Both the position numbers and the translations under genes were made by a program. 64,000 nt of DNA from Chlorocebus sabaeus (lineage: Eukaryota; Chordata; Mammalia; Primates; Cercopithecidae): NCBI RefSeq assembly GCF_047675955.1, contig NC_132910.1, forward strand, positions 93,336,923 to 93,400,922, read 5' to 3'. The notes under the pieces are model-generated. The model saw only the letters and a program-made list of their open reading frames with translations, did not search any database and was not told where the DNA came from. Shown piece by piece: positions 22,741 to 34,429 of this stretch; the stretch's first letter is position 1, and every line of letters starts with the position of its first letter.

Positions 22741-25664
22741 TTACAAATTAGAGCTTTTTCATCATCATTCCTCTACTTTTTCTAGAGTCAGGATCAAGCT
22801 AGATATACAGCTTTTTAGAAGAATAATCATTGGGTAGCCTCGAGTTGTTTCCAAATATTTATAGAAAGCAGTTTAATACTGACAGAGAATTAAAGTGAGT
22901 ATATAAATTTCCTCTAAATATAATTACATTCATCTATGAGGATAATAATGCTCAACTAGTCACAAGGATACTTGTGGATTAATAATTATTTAAATAAATT
23001 TAGTGCTAAATAATAAATATTACACTATTTACTTTTTTTTTTTACACTGTAAATATTAAAAGGCAATGCAGCCTTTGAAATAAAAAGCATCCAGAAAAAG
23101 CATTCTAACTTAAAACATGAGGAAACTCAATTCTCTGGAAAAAAATTATAAACAAACTGAGTGATAATAACAGAATTGTAATTACTAATGAAAGCCCTAT
23201 GAATGAAATTGTTTATGGATGGCTTCAGCTCTTCTGGCAGGCACTTGTGGCAGCCGTATATAGAAAATATCTTCATTGTTACTTATCTGCATTTGAATCA
23301 TATCGGCAAGCAATGATTCAAAGACCCCTGAATAGCAAATAATGATGCATGTGTGGAAGAATACAAAATAGAACAGCCCCTTTAATTTTAAAACAAACCC
23401 CTTCTTTCTAGCACCACGAGGCCTATTAACAGGAATTTTGAGAAGTATCTTTCTATCTGGGCACAATTTTGCATATCATTGGGCCTGGATTAAAATATCT
23501 TGAAAATCCATCTCTGGGTTTTTTAAGTTAAAGTTGTGAAACATTCTTCATCTGCACTGGAGCAAGGGCGGTAACTGCCTCTGAGATGGGTCTTTTACTT
23601 TCTAATCAGTTTTTCTGTTTTACAAAGTAAACTGCCAGTCAGAACCAGGGATGCATACACACATGCATATGTGCACACACACACACACACAATCAGTGAA
23701 GCCATTCAATTCCATTAAATGATAACTCTTCAACAAATGCCAAAATGTTCCTCTTCCCTTAAGCCATTCAAAAGACTTTAAAATACACCACCTGGGATGT
23801 TTAAGGACTTTAGTGTCTCAAGGAAACTACATTTGAAACCTGGAATTTTAACATTTAAAATTCTTAACAGTTGGAATGTATTTGTCATTTATAATGTACG
23901 TTTTGTGCATAAAGTGGGTTTACACTCAGTATTCTTGCTGCCTTAGGGCTTAAAGAAGTGAACTAAATTGGAGCTAATGGGTTCAGGCATTTTAGAGGAA
24001 ACTACTTAAAACTAAGCCCGCTAAGCAATGTCCATTCACAGGAACAAGAGAAGCAAGGAGTATTTTCATAGATTTGTCCTATCAAAAGTTGTACTTTCAT
24101 TTCTTTTCACTTCGTAAAGTGAATTTTTCTTTGATGTTGTCACAAAGAAGCTTTAAAACATTTTCAGATAATGCTGCTCTTTATTTGCACAGACCAAATA
24201 AAACCACAGGTAAGGAAATTCAAGGGATTTAATACATGTGGGATGGGCATTTTGTCTTTAAGAAGAGTGATGTGCAGATAATTAACAACTGACTTTTAAA
24301 GGACAAGGATGGAGGGAGCTACCATTAATAGTGCAAGCAATTTCTGTGGTGTGAATATTCCCACCTGGCCCATTTCCAGCTACTAACTTGAAGATCGCTG
24401 ACCACAGAATTGAAAAGGGACATGTGCAGCAGGCTCCAGCATACCACTGTAGCATCACTTTGGAGAAGTCAACTGCATGGAAGTGTTTGGGACCCAGATC
24501 TACTGGGATCCTGGTGTGCTGTGAACCTGGCTGCAGTTGGCATAGGGATCAAGTACAGAAACATCTTCGTGAAATACATGTATATGACAATCAATCGTTT
24601 GAAAATACAGTCATCTCCCCCTCACGTGCCAGAGGATATAAAACCATGTCTCTGAAATCAATGATTTTAATTAGGCTTAAGCTTAATAGAATTTACATGT
24701 CTGTTTGAGAGGTGACAAGCACTATCTATTCAATCAGATTCCCAGTCATTGCTAAGGAATTCTTTTAAAACCAACGGAAACTTTGGCCATGGGAAAGATG
24801 CACGCCAAGAATCTGGTTTACCAGAATCAGTCTCATGACATATTTGGGCTCCAGGGTCAATTTTAAGTGCCCTGGCAGCTAGTGCTGAATGCTTCAAAAG
24901 TATCTCTGTCTTTGGAGTTTCTAATTGTGATCCTCGCAGGCCACAGATCATATTATGAGGCAATGTTTAGAAAATACTCTTACAGAATGTACCACAAAGC
25001 TGGGGGCACGGGGGGAGCTGAGGTTGTCAGTGCATCCCCTGACCCATAAATAGGCTCATAACCAGGGTTTCTGTGTTGAAGTCTAAACTTGGAAAATCAT
25101 CCATTAAGGAATTCTAAAAATGTGCTCCAATTAAGCCAATAGAGGTTTCCTTAAGTATATTTTCCATGCAGACAATGTAGACTCCTAAAGAAAAGCTAAT
25201 TTTTAGTACAGCTGTCTTGTCTTGCATAAGTCTTATATCATAGTTTATTCCAAGCCAAACTATCTAACATGACAATCTGTGCTTATATTATACCACGTTT
25301 CAGGGACCTCAGATGATTTTATTTTTTAAAAAAGAAAAAAATATATGACACTATAATGAGACTTTTTATTCTTGGCTTTATTTTCCTTTAAAATAAAACC
25401 AAACGTGGAGGTAACTACAGCTAGATATTTAGTACAGATTTTGTAATAATAATTAAGTTAGTAGCTTTCGTGGACATATCAATATTCATGAAAACAGCAA
25501 TAGGATAGAAAAATACGAAAGGCTTTTATAAAGCAAGAAAGAAATAGGTCTTAATGTCCTTGAGAAACAAGTACCCTTATTAAAGGGGGAAAAAATAAAA
25601 GCATATATAGTTTTTTAAAAAGTTGTTTAAAAAAGGAAAAGGGGTGTTTGAGCTAGATAAACCT
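22741..25664. other. Unique DNA with a small CA microsatellite
   Basis: No gene is supported. A (CA)9 run lies at 23674-23691. Overlapping open frames at 24388-24708 (106 and 81 codons) show no domain, conserved motif or splice context. Some stretches (for example 23760-24260) look like ordinary moderately complex sequence that could hold conserved elements; only a cross-species alignment could tell. Confidence 0.5.
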
Positions 25665-25790
25665 TTAGAAATAATTTAACTATTTTCATGTGAAGTTAAG
25701 AAAACTGAGTCTATTGGCGGCTAAATGACTGGTCCCAAGTCTCACAATTAGATCATAACAGATCTGTGCCTAGACAATTCTTTCTTTTTT
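25665..25790 (-). mobile_element. MIR SINE, reverse, abutted by AluY
   Basis: Reverse MIR wording: tcatgtgaagttaagaaaac, ACTGAGTCTATTGGCGG, aaatgactggtcccaagtct, CACAATTAGATCATAACAGA. The AluY at 25810 inserted just beyond it. Confidence 0.55.
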
Positions 25791-25809
25791 TGTTTAAAAC
25801 CTTCTAAAA

Positions 25810-26094
25810 AGGGGCCATGTGCGGTGACTTACGCCTGTAATCCCAGCACTTTGGGAAGCCGAGACGGGCAGATCACAAGGTCAGGAGATTGAGACCATCC
25901 TGGCTAACACGGTGAAACCCCCCTCTCTACTAAAAATACAAAAAATTAGCCGGGCATGTTGGCAGGCGCCTGTAGTCCCAGCTACTCGGGAGGCTGAGGC
26001 AGGAGAATGGGGTGAACCCGGGAGGCGGATCGCGTCACTGCACTCCAGCCTAGGTGACAGAGCAAGACTCCGTCTCAAAAACAAACAAACAAAC
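25810..26094 (+). mobile_element. AluY SINE with 13-bp TSD
   Basis: A nearly full-length dimeric Alu carries Y-type wording (AGGAGATTGAGACCATCCTG, GCTAACACGGTGAAACC) and a short (CAAA)-type tail. Exact 13-bp target duplications AAACCTTCTAAAA sit at 25797-25809 and 26095-26107. The right monomer lacks about 18 bp of consensus (GCTTGCAGTGAGCCGAGA-like) at about 26027, giving GGCGGATCGCGTC. Confidence 0.97.
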
Positions 26095-26282
26095 AAACCT
26101 TCTAAAACTACAGACATGCAATTGCAATGAAAAGCTATAAAACAGAGACAGATTACACGGAAGAGCCAATCTAGTTCCCACTCCAATCACAGGTGTTGAG
26201 CAGGGGCCACGTGAGTCTTGTCTGATTTAATTAGTTGGGGTCATATGCTTTGTTCTCTCTTTTCCTGATCCTTAAAATGAGA

Positions 26283-26440
26283 TTGTTGGATCAACAGCAC
26301 TGGAATCATTTGGGAGTCTGTTAGAAATGCAGATTCTTAGGTCCTGCCCCAGACCACTGAATTAGAATTCAGATTTAGAATCCTCATTTCATAAAATCCT
26401 TAGGTGGTCCCTAAGTACATTAAATTTGGAGAAGTCCTGA
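26283..26440 (+). mobile_element. MER20-like hAT remnant
   Basis: The text tggaatcatttgggagtctg, TTAGAAATGCAGATTCTTAG and GTCCTGCCCCAGACCACTGA, then tggtccctaagtacattaaa and TTTGGAGAAGTCCTG, follows the MER20/MER5 group layout. The subfamily is not certain. Confidence 0.65.
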
Positions 26441-26771
26441 AACAATTGATGCATTCATTGAAAATGAAGGAGTATTTTCTAAAAGACCAAATCCTTCCTT
26501 TACTAGCTTTTATCTCTCATATTCTGTTTTGCAGAAATTAAAAAGAAGGAAAAATAATAGTATATTTTGTTACTCTATATTACCTATATGTTATGATGTT
26601 AAAGCAAAATAGGGTTCTCATATATACAAGAAAGACTTGTAGATAAATATCATATAATTCAACAGTGTAAGTTAACTGCATGATCTTGTCTTTTTTACAG
26701 GTACTGAATTCAACTGTTTTTTATTTTTGTTTTTCTGTAGTGTACTACATTTACTCAGTTGGTCCAATGAT

Positions 26772-27995
26772 TTCATTTTTTTCCCAGCTTTATTGAGGTA
26801 TAATTCACAATAAAAAATATAGTTACTGTGTACAACTTGAGGTTTTGATGGATGTATACACTGTGCAATGATTACCACGAACCAGCTATTTAACCTGTCC
26901 ATCATCTTACATAGTTACCTTTTTTTGTGTGTGACGAGAGCATTCAAGATCTACTCTCCTAATAACCTTTAATTACACAATATAGTATTGTTAGCTATCT
27001 TCACTATGCTGTACATTTGATCCCCAGAACTTATTTATATTATAACTGAAAGTCTGTACCCTTTGATCATCATCTTCCCATTTCCTCCTCCCCCCAGCCC
27101 CTGGCAAATACCCTTCTAATTCTGTTCTGTTTGTATGAGTTTGACTTTTTCAGATTCCACATGTGAGAACATAAAGTATTTGTCTTTCTCTGTCTGACTT
27201 AGCATAATGCCCTCAAGGTTCATCCATTTTGTTGCAAATGACAGAATTTTACTTTTCTTTGACTGACTATTTCACCATATATATGTATACACACATATAT
27301 AAACATATACATATACTTGTATGATACACACACATACACATACCTGTATGTACGTGTATATATATGTATACAGCTCTCTCACAAGTTCCTTATTAAATCA
27401 TCCATCAGAGGATTCTTGGGTTGCTCCCCTGTCTTGGTTTTTGGGTATTGTGAATAATGCTGCAATGAACATGGGCATGAAGAGATCTCCTTGAGATACT
27501 ATATTCCCTTTGGATATATACCCAGAAGTGGAATTGCTGGGTCATATGGTAGTTCTGTTTTTACATTTTTGAGGAACCCCCATACTGTTTTCCATATTGG
27601 CTGTGCCAATTTACATTCCCAGTATAAGAGTGTACAAGGGTTCCCTATTCTCCACACCCTTGCCAACACGTGTTATCTCACGTCTTTTTGATAATAGCCA
27701 ATTTAACAGGTGTGAGGTGATACCTCATTGTGGACTTAATTTGCATTTCCCTGTTATTAGTGAAGTTAGGCACTTTTTTCTCTACCTTTGGCCATTTCTA
27801 TGTATTCTTTGGATAAATGTCTGTTCGGGTCCTTTGCCCTTTCTTAAATTGAATTATTATTTTTTTTATTTTTTATTGTTTTGCTATTGAGTTGTTGAGT
27901 TCTTTACATATTTTATATATTAGCCACTTATCAGATACATGGTTTGCAAATATTTTTCCAATTCTATAGGTTGCCTTTTAATGGGTTGATGGTAA
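26772..27995 (-). mobile_element. 5'-truncated L1, reverse orientation
   Basis: The 3' UTR shows CAGCTTTATTGAGGTATAAT and TGATGGATGTATACACTGTG, an L1MA/L1MB-like class. The ORF2 end reads ggatatatacccagaagtgg, aattgctgggtcatatggta and TTTACATTCCCAGTATAAGA in reverse complement. A TA/CA/TG microsatellite of about 95 bp (27277-27371) has grown inside it. The element ends near gggttgatggt. No intact frame remains. Confidence 0.92.
27277..27371. repeat. TA/CA/TG low-complexity expansion in L1
   Basis: Alternating ATATGTATACACAC-type units occupy a position where L1 consensus has ordinary sequence, so this looks like a local expansion after insertion. Confidence 0.8.
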
Positions 27996-28164
27996 ACTAC
28001 CTTTAAATACTGAATGAATAAATCTATTAGGGAGCATCTACATCTGGGGCAAACACTCCCCTGAAAGCCAGCTAGAATTCTGGCCTTCTAAGACCTCCTA
28101 GGAATAAAGCCTATAACTCAGGAGGCTGGTTAATGCTCTGTCTGCTACTTCCTGGGAAAAATGG

Positions 28165-28191
<27 letters not shown>
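28165..28191. repeat. Poly(A) run of 27
   Basis: An uninterrupted A27 has no recognisable SINE or LINE immediately upstream. The 160 bp before it contain GGAATAAAGCC, but no gene homology is evident. Confidence 0.95.
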
Positions 28192-28196
<5 letters not shown>

Positions 28197-28779
28197 AGTA
28201 TCCACAAATTCCCAAAGCAGCTGGAGGAGTTATAAAAAGAAAGGAATTTCAACATTTCCATGAGAGCTTCTTCACTTCTCCCATTTTCTTTATTAATAGT
28301 GACTCAGATTAAAACTTGCAATAACAAAAAAAATCTAGTCAACTGATTCCTAATATTTACTTAGGGTGGAGGATGCTTTTCTTCCCTAACTTCATTTCTG
28401 GTCCTGTTGTTTTTCTAGTCCAAACTACCTTGGGTTTACTTTTCATCATACTCCATCAATTATCTTATCTTTCAGAATTTAGTCATTAATACCAGCATTT
28501 ATTTTACTCCTCATAACCCCAAATCTCCCATGTACACCTTAAGGATGTCTTTGCTTCCCAAGTGCCAGAGGGGAAGAAATATTGGTGCAAGTTTAATGGA
28601 TATTTACTGTATATTCACATTTCCTGTTTAATTATAGTTAGATTCTCAAATAATAAAATGCAATCTGAAATTTAAAAACAGTGACACTAAGCACCCATAG
28701 GCAGAGTCAATCATCAAAGGGCAGAACATGGAGCAAAGTCAGCAAACTTTTGGTCAGTTGACTTTTAAAAATGGTTGAT

Positions 28780-28862
28780 TTATTTTTATTAGAAAGAAAC
28801 CTGCATACTCACATAGGTACAGTTTAATGAATAAGCAAAAAGTAACACCAATGTGTAACCAC
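28780..28862 (-). mobile_element. Old L1M 3' UTR, part left of the LTR
   Basis: The text acataggtacagtttaatga, ataagcaaaaagtaacacca and atgtgtaaccac resembles reversed L1M 3' UTR (TACAGTTTAATGAATTATCA, GTGTAACCACCACCC). The sequence resumes at 29886, so the ERV1-type LTR lies inside this element. Confidence 0.6.
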
Positions 28863-29885
28863 TGATAGTGGCAGGAAACAAATTCCTAGGCAGACAAGGG
28901 CAGATTACCAGTGAAACCCAACCTTCAAGTAAAAAGACAGCCTGAAGTCTGAAAACCAGGCTGCAGTTCTGGTACAGTCCATCACCTAGTGAGAACTTCC
29001 GTGGTGTCTCTTAGCCAATCAAATGGTGCTTTTTCCAGGCCCGCCCATGGACCAATCAGCATGCATTCCTCCATTCTGATCCCATAAAAACCCCAGACTC
29101 AGCTGTCCACTGGACTATCCACTTTTGGGCCCCCTCTGACACAGAGGGCTACCCACTCTTGGGTCCCCTCTCCACTGAGAGCTTTTCTTCTGTTGCTTAA
29201 TAAAATTCTTCTCTGCCTTCCTTACTCTCTGTTGTCCATGTACCTCATTCTTCTTGGATATGGGACAAGAACCTGGAAGCTGCCACAGGGCAGGAACAAA
29301 AGGAGCTGTAATAGGGTAACCCTCCCACCCACTTGAGGGGCAGTCAGGGATAAAATACCACTGGGAGCCACACATCTGTGTTCACTGTGCTGCAGGTGGA
29401 GGGAATGAAGAGAGCAGTAACCCTTCTGGGGGCCCAGACCTTAGGACTCCTTGAGTCAGAGCTGTAACATGCCCCTATCCGCCAAGCCACACGTGGCGGG
29501 ACTGAAGGAGCTGGGACATGTTTCCCTTTGCTGCAATGCAGGAGGCAGGAACAAATGTGAGCTGTAACATGAACAAACTGTAATATGCCCCCACGGTTTG
29601 CCACACCCAGGGGTCAGGGGAATGAAGGAGAGAGATAACACCCCCTGGGGCTTTGTAGTTGCTGGAATCTCTGAGTTTTGGGCATGGCTGTGATTCCCCG
29701 CCTCGTCCAGAGGCAGAAGCCAGTTGCAGCACGTTGGGCCCAGCCACGGGCTGTACCAGGCCAAGTGGGCAGAGAAAGCCCAGCAGTGAGCAAGGAGCTG
29801 AACAAGGCCCCTGGCAGAGGCGCCGCTGGCCAGTCACAGAGATTTCTGGTTGGCCAAGTGGCACCAAAAGGATCCTGTGTCAACA
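28863..29885 (+). mobile_element. ERV1-type solo LTR, forward
   Basis: A stretch of about 1 kb, richer in GC than its surroundings, is laid out like an LTR. It starts TGATAGTGGCAGG and has CCAAT boxes in AGCCAATCAAATGG (29013-29026) and GACCAATCAGCATG (29050-29063). A CATAAAAACCCC TATA-like box lies near 29082 and an AATAAAATTC polyadenylation signal at 29199. A long 3' part carries repeated gagctgtaaca/t units (29304, 29459, 29559), and the LTR ends TGTGTCAACA. Candidate 4-bp flanks are CCAC (28859-28862) and CTAC (29886-29889), one mismatch apart. It resembles long-U5 ERV1 LTRs (LTR12/MER52-like); the subfamily is not assigned. No internal viral genes are present. The many overlapping open frames on both strands here are by-products of its GC content. 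Confidence 0.85.
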
Positions 29886-30830
29886 CTACCTGTAGAAAAA
29901 ATGCAACTTCACCAGCAAACTAGAAAACCTCTTTTCTGACACTTTCTCCTAACACAACCCCAGTATTCTCCACTAGAGACAATCATTGTCCTTTTGTAAT
30001 GATTTTTCTTTTCCTTAGAGTATTATCACCAGATAATGCACCTCTAAACACAACAGTGTGGGTTTTCTTTTTGCCTACATTTCTACTTTACATAAAATAC
30101 ATAAATACTATATATATAGTTCTGTTTTTCATTGTTAACTCAATTTCTTTTAGATTATCCATGTTGTTTCACATAGCTAAAATACATTTATTTTCATTGT
30201 CAGATAGTAACTCATTGTCTGCCTGTACTACAATGTATCCCTATCCCTCTTGATGGTTATTTAGATTATTTTCATTTATTAGCTGCAGTGAACTGCTGCT
30301 ATGAAATTCTTGCACGTGTATCTGGAGATCATGTGTAAATCACTTTCTAGGGTGTGGACCCTAGAGAATAATTGCTATATCTTTAGAGATTACATCTACA
30401 ACTGGACTAGAATGCTAAACTGTTTTTCAAAATGGTTGTATTATTTACCCTCGAACCATATGAAAATTTTACATCCTTATCTCTACTTGAAGTTGTTAGA
30501 TGTTGAGTTTTTACCAATAATTGATATGTAATTATATCTCATTGTATTTTTAATTAATAATTGTCTGATTACTAATGAGGTCGATCCCCAAATTTTTACT
30601 GGCCATTTGATTTTTCTCTTTGGCGAAGTGCTGGTTCAAATCTTCTGTTCTTTTTTTTCCGATGGTTATTTATCTCATCTTAATTTGTAGGCATCCGTTA
30701 TTCATTATATACATAATGAATCTTAGTTCTTTGCAATTTATATGTGTTGCAAATTTCTTCCTCCTTCTACAACTTGTCTCTTTTTATAGTGTCTTTTTCA
30801 CCTCTCTTAGACATTCATATTTGAAAGCGT
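29886..30830 (-). mobile_element. Old L1M 3' end, part right of the LTR
   Basis: The text resumes with GTAGAAAAAATGCAACTTCA and CCAGCAAACTAG, then ccactagagacaatcattgt. It runs on through diverged reversed 3' UTR and ORF2 (ctgcagtgaactgctgctat, gatttttctctttggcgaag). No frame is intact. Open frames at 29999-30835 are chance stretches of AT-rich L1 antisense. Confidence 0.7.
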
Positions 30831-31161
30831 TATGATAAAGTGAGGAGAAAAAGGAGTATATAATTGTATACCTTTAAAAGACTACTTCTTGAAAATGTAC
30901 CTAATATCATTATGTCAAATTTTGCACTCTAGAAGTGATTTGTCAGCACTTACATATCTGATTTCAACTATATCAACCCAGAATTGCCTGTATTGCTTTG
31001 CAAATGCTTTTAATACTCTTGGTATGTGTCTGAAATTTTCCCTTCCATAGAACCCCGACACCTAGCACTTAGTACTGATGTATATCTAATAAAATGACTT
31101 TTACAAAGTATGTGATTAAGTGCCATATGAGAGACTAGCCTATCCAAGTGTCCTTGGCAAC

Positions 31162-31464
31162 TTTTTTTTTTTTTTGAGATGGAGTCTCACTCTGTTGCCC
31201 AGGCTAGAGTTCAGTGGCACCATCTCAGCTCACTGCAAGCTCTGCCTCCTGGGTTCACACCATTCTCCTGCCTCAGCCTCCTGAGTAGCTGGGACCACAG
31301 ACATCCGCCACCACGCCCGGCTAATATTTGTTTGTTTGTTTGTTTTTGTATTTTTAGTAGAGACGGGGTTTCAGTTAGTTAGCCAGGAAGGCCTCCATCT
31401 CCTGACCTTGTGATCTGCCCGCCTTGGCCTCCGAAAGTGCTGAGATTACAGGCGTGAGCCATAG
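31162..31464 (-). mobile_element. AluY SINE, reverse, with TSD
   Basis: A T run (about 31162-31175) leads into gagatggagtctcactctgt and the rest of an Alu in reverse, ending GGCGTGAGCCATA. About 12 bp of the Alu 5' end is missing. GGCAACTTTT occurs at 31156-31165 and 31465-31474 as the target duplication. The middle A-rich linker has expanded to (GTTT)4 units near 31328-31345. Confidence 0.95.
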
Positions 31465-31739
31465 GGCAACTTTTAAAAACAATAATATTATAGCCATATG
31501 GAAATCTGCTTATCTACCTTGACATAAGCCCAACTAATGAATGAGTTGACTTTTGTTTTTCCTGCCTTTCAGATTCAATAAAGCAAGGCTCTCAAAGTAT
31601 AAACTCCTCATGTGTATTAAACATGCTATTTTATCTATATATTTTTATCTCTTATGATTATCACAAACCATTAAAGACTTTCATTTCTTGATTCTAATTT
31701 TCACATATTGGAATTGGTGCTAAATGAGCCAAGCATGTT

Positions 31740-32212
31740 TCTACTTGTTCCTTCAGATCCCACACCCCACCCTTTTCCATCTTGCCTTCTGCCACTGGAG
31801 CATGGGCTCTGTGAACTACCTCAAAGGACTTCCTTGTCCTCTGACTTTCAGTTGGGTTTCCACAGTGTAGGTCCTGGGAGGAGAACAGAGGGTCCAGGAG
31901 GGGAGAAGGAGGTCGGAATATACCTGCCCTTCGCTCTCTTCCTGCTGAGTAGCTTCTGACCAGTTGTTCAAGAAGCTGTGTCTCTTGTCCAAGCTGATCT
32001 TCTCTACTCAGTTCTCTCAGTTTTCTGGAAACTGTTCCCTCCCTTCCCTTTCAGACCTAGGAGTGATAATAGCTCTACCATTGTTAAACCAGGTTACTGC
32101 ACTATTCTTTGTGGTTCTACTTTGCAAACAGTCCCTTTGTAAATAAACCCTCCTGGAATTATCCTAATTTGCAAGTGCCATCTGTTTGCTACTGGGACTC
32201 TGACTGATACAG
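31740..32212 (+). mobile_element. Old LTR-like repeat, forward
   Basis: The 3' part is distinctive: gacctaggagtgataatagc, then GTAAATAAACCCTCCTGGAA with an AATAAA near 32141, then gccatctgtttgctactggg and CTCTGACTGATACA. The same terminal text in reverse opens the element at 59078, and a relative ends at 43938. The family is not named. The left limit is approximate. Confidence 0.6.
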
Positions 32213-33344
32213 ACTTAATAGCCATGCTTGTGTGCAAAAGGAGAAGCAAAACAAAGCATTAAGGTATATTATTAGGTATATTATTGTAAGTGCTGCTTTC
32301 CTAGGCTCATAGATAAAGCACATAGAAGCACAAGTACTCTTTTCTATAGAGCTCAGAGAATATAATCAGAGAGTATAAAAATTATGTTGGGCCCTGGGAA
32401 TATAAAAAGTAATAAAGAACACAATTATTCTTCCCTTTAAAAGGATAGGTTCTTTTTACCAGGATCAGGTTGTAGACCCCAATCATTGTCTGCCAGTTGA
32501 ATAGCATTCAGGGGTCTGGTGGAAACCACTTCCCTCACACAATAATTTTTAGCACCCTCTTGTTCATTCATTCTCACTACCACATTTTAAATCTGAAAGG
32601 AGACATTATTTTGTACAGAAAAGTGAATTATATCTCAAGTGACCCAATGAATGCTGGACTCTGAACTTCATTCAGAAATTTTTCTCCCTTACCATTTTTT
32701 TCTCTCTCCCTAAGGGAAAAAAAAAAGGCAGTTTTGATGCTTATTCATCTATCCCTCATTGTATAGATCTCTTATTTTCTCAGGCTTTGATGTAGTATTA
32801 AAAATAATAAGTATCTCCTCTTATTTGTAGCTCACACAAAACTAAAAAGCAATTATTAAACTGAAAAAAGGAACAAATTATAATTAGCAACATGAATAGA
32901 TATACCTCAGGGGGCTACAAAGATTTTTTTTTTTTTAATTTCTAAGCTACAAGACTGTCTTCTAAAGGAAAAGCTGTATTGTTCTCATATTACAGAAATG
33001 AAAGCCTCTCCAAACTGGGGTATATTTAATACCACTACAAGCACATGGCATGGAGAGCAATTACTAACTGAAATTATTCACTAGAAATACATAAGGTGTC
33101 TCTTGGGAGGGAAATAACCGTGGAGGCCTCTCCATCTGTTCATTGATAGAAAAGGTGGCCTAATTTCCACACGAAAAACTCAGAAAGGCTTAGTTTTAGT
33201 ATCCCTTGCTTCCCAACTTACTAGATGCTGTGGCAGGTAACAGAGGCAATTGTGGAGATGAGAGTCAGCCATTTTTCTTCACTGTGTAACAACGTTCCCC
33301 TTTTAAAAAAATAGGATGCCATCTAAGGTACTTCTTTCTTTTTA
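32213..33344. other. Unique DNA, no gene seen
   Basis: No repeat family or gene is recognised. A 12-bp unit AGGTATATTATT is tandemly duplicated at about 32261-32285. T and A runs lie near 32717 and 32926. Confidence 0.6.
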
Positions 33345-33650
33345 TCTCTTTTTAAAATTTTTAGAGACAGGGTCTCTTTCTGTCACCCAGGCTGGAGTAT
33401 ATTGGCAGAGTCATGGCTCATTTTTGCCTCCAATTCCTGGGCTCAAGGGATCCTCCCACCTCAGCCTCCCGAGCAGCCAGAACTATAGATGTGTGCCACC
33501 ATGCCCAGCTGATTTTTTAAAAAATTGTTTTGTAGAGGCAGGTTCTCACTATGTTGCCCAGGCTGGTCTTGTACTCCTGGGCTCAATCAATCCTCCTGCC
33601 TCAGCTTTCCAAAGTACTGGGATTACAGGCATGAGCCACCATACCCAGCC
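33345..33650 (-). mobile_element. AluJ SINE, reverse
   Basis: The reverse Alu reads from TTTTTAGAGACAGGGTCTCT to ATGAGCCACCATACCCAGCC, with J-type wording (TGTAGAGGCAGGTTCTCAC, ctcaatcaatcctcctgcct). It is full-length and well diverged. No clear target duplication is visible. The 120-codon open frame here is Alu antisense. Confidence 0.93.
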
Positions 33651-33776
33651 AGGGTCCTTTTCTTTAGCCTGCCGGTGAGGAGGAAGCTCAGCTTTATTCC
33701 TCCTCTCTACGAGCAATCAGTGACATGACCAAAGAGGAAGAGATTAAAGCCCCTAGAGTAGGCCTCAAGAGTACGC

Positions 33777-33797
33777 AAAAAAAAAAAAAAAAAAAAA
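33777..33797. repeat. Poly(A) run of 21
   Basis: An A21 run stands alone about 125 bp right of the AluJ, without an obvious source element upstream. Confidence 0.95.
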
Positions 33798-34339
33798 TCA
33801 CAGAGGAGCTTTTCCTAACAGGTCTTTAAGTACCATCTGGAGAAAAAGAGAACTGCAGCTCTGTTGTTTTATCATATCTTGTTCTGGAAAAGGACATAGA
33901 CAGCCCAAACTTCATAGTCACATCATTCTCCAGGAACTTAAAGGGCATCTAATAATACGTTTGCCATTATTCTATTGGACATTGTGATGATAATTTTAAC
34001 AGAAGAACACAACACAGCTTCCAATGCACTTATAGCGAATATAAAAATATACTTATTGGATTGGAATTGATACTTTCATCTCTCCTTTGACTTCACTCAA
34101 CATTTTATATAAAGCAAAAGTAAATCTTTTTATGCAAATGCCATTTGATGTCTAATTTGACATTATAGCTATTATGTTTCTAAACAGATATGATGTAACA
34201 TGCACATGTTTTAAGGGGTAAATTAGGATAAACAAAGTTTCTATATATAAAAATTATATCACTTAAGTTATACTTTAAAAAACCTAGTAACATATGCACA
34301 GACATAAAGTTATATTTGCATTCTGTTGAGATGAAAAAA

Positions 34340-34425
34340 TACAGTGGTTAATATATAGGCATTTAAGTCAGCAACATTTAGCTGTGAATCATAGCAGCTG
34401 TGTGACTTTGGTTAATTTACTTAAT
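34340..34425 (+). mobile_element. MIR SINE, left part
   Basis: The text acagtggttaatatataggc, AGCAGCTGTGTGACTTTGGT and TAATTTACTTAA is the MIR 5' half, with the standard GCTGTGTGACCTTGGGC core. The right half resumes near 35029. Confidence 0.8.
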
Positions 34426-34429
34426 ACAG

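Noticed and set aside
24388..24708. 106-codon frame with Cys and His residues resembling a zinc-binding pattern
   Set aside because: The spacing does not fit a known zinc finger, and the frame has no supporting splice or start context.
28020..28191. Possible processed pseudogene ending in A27
   Set aside because: The upstream sequence has no recognisable gene text and no clear flanking duplication.
29344..29923. Cluster of overlapping open frames on both strands
   Set aside because: All lie inside the GC-richer ERV1-type LTR. LTRs of this kind are non-coding, and the frames overlap in several registers.
33316..33728. 120- and 67-codon frames
   Set aside because: They are Alu antisense translations. 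The familiar Alu-derived wording explains them.
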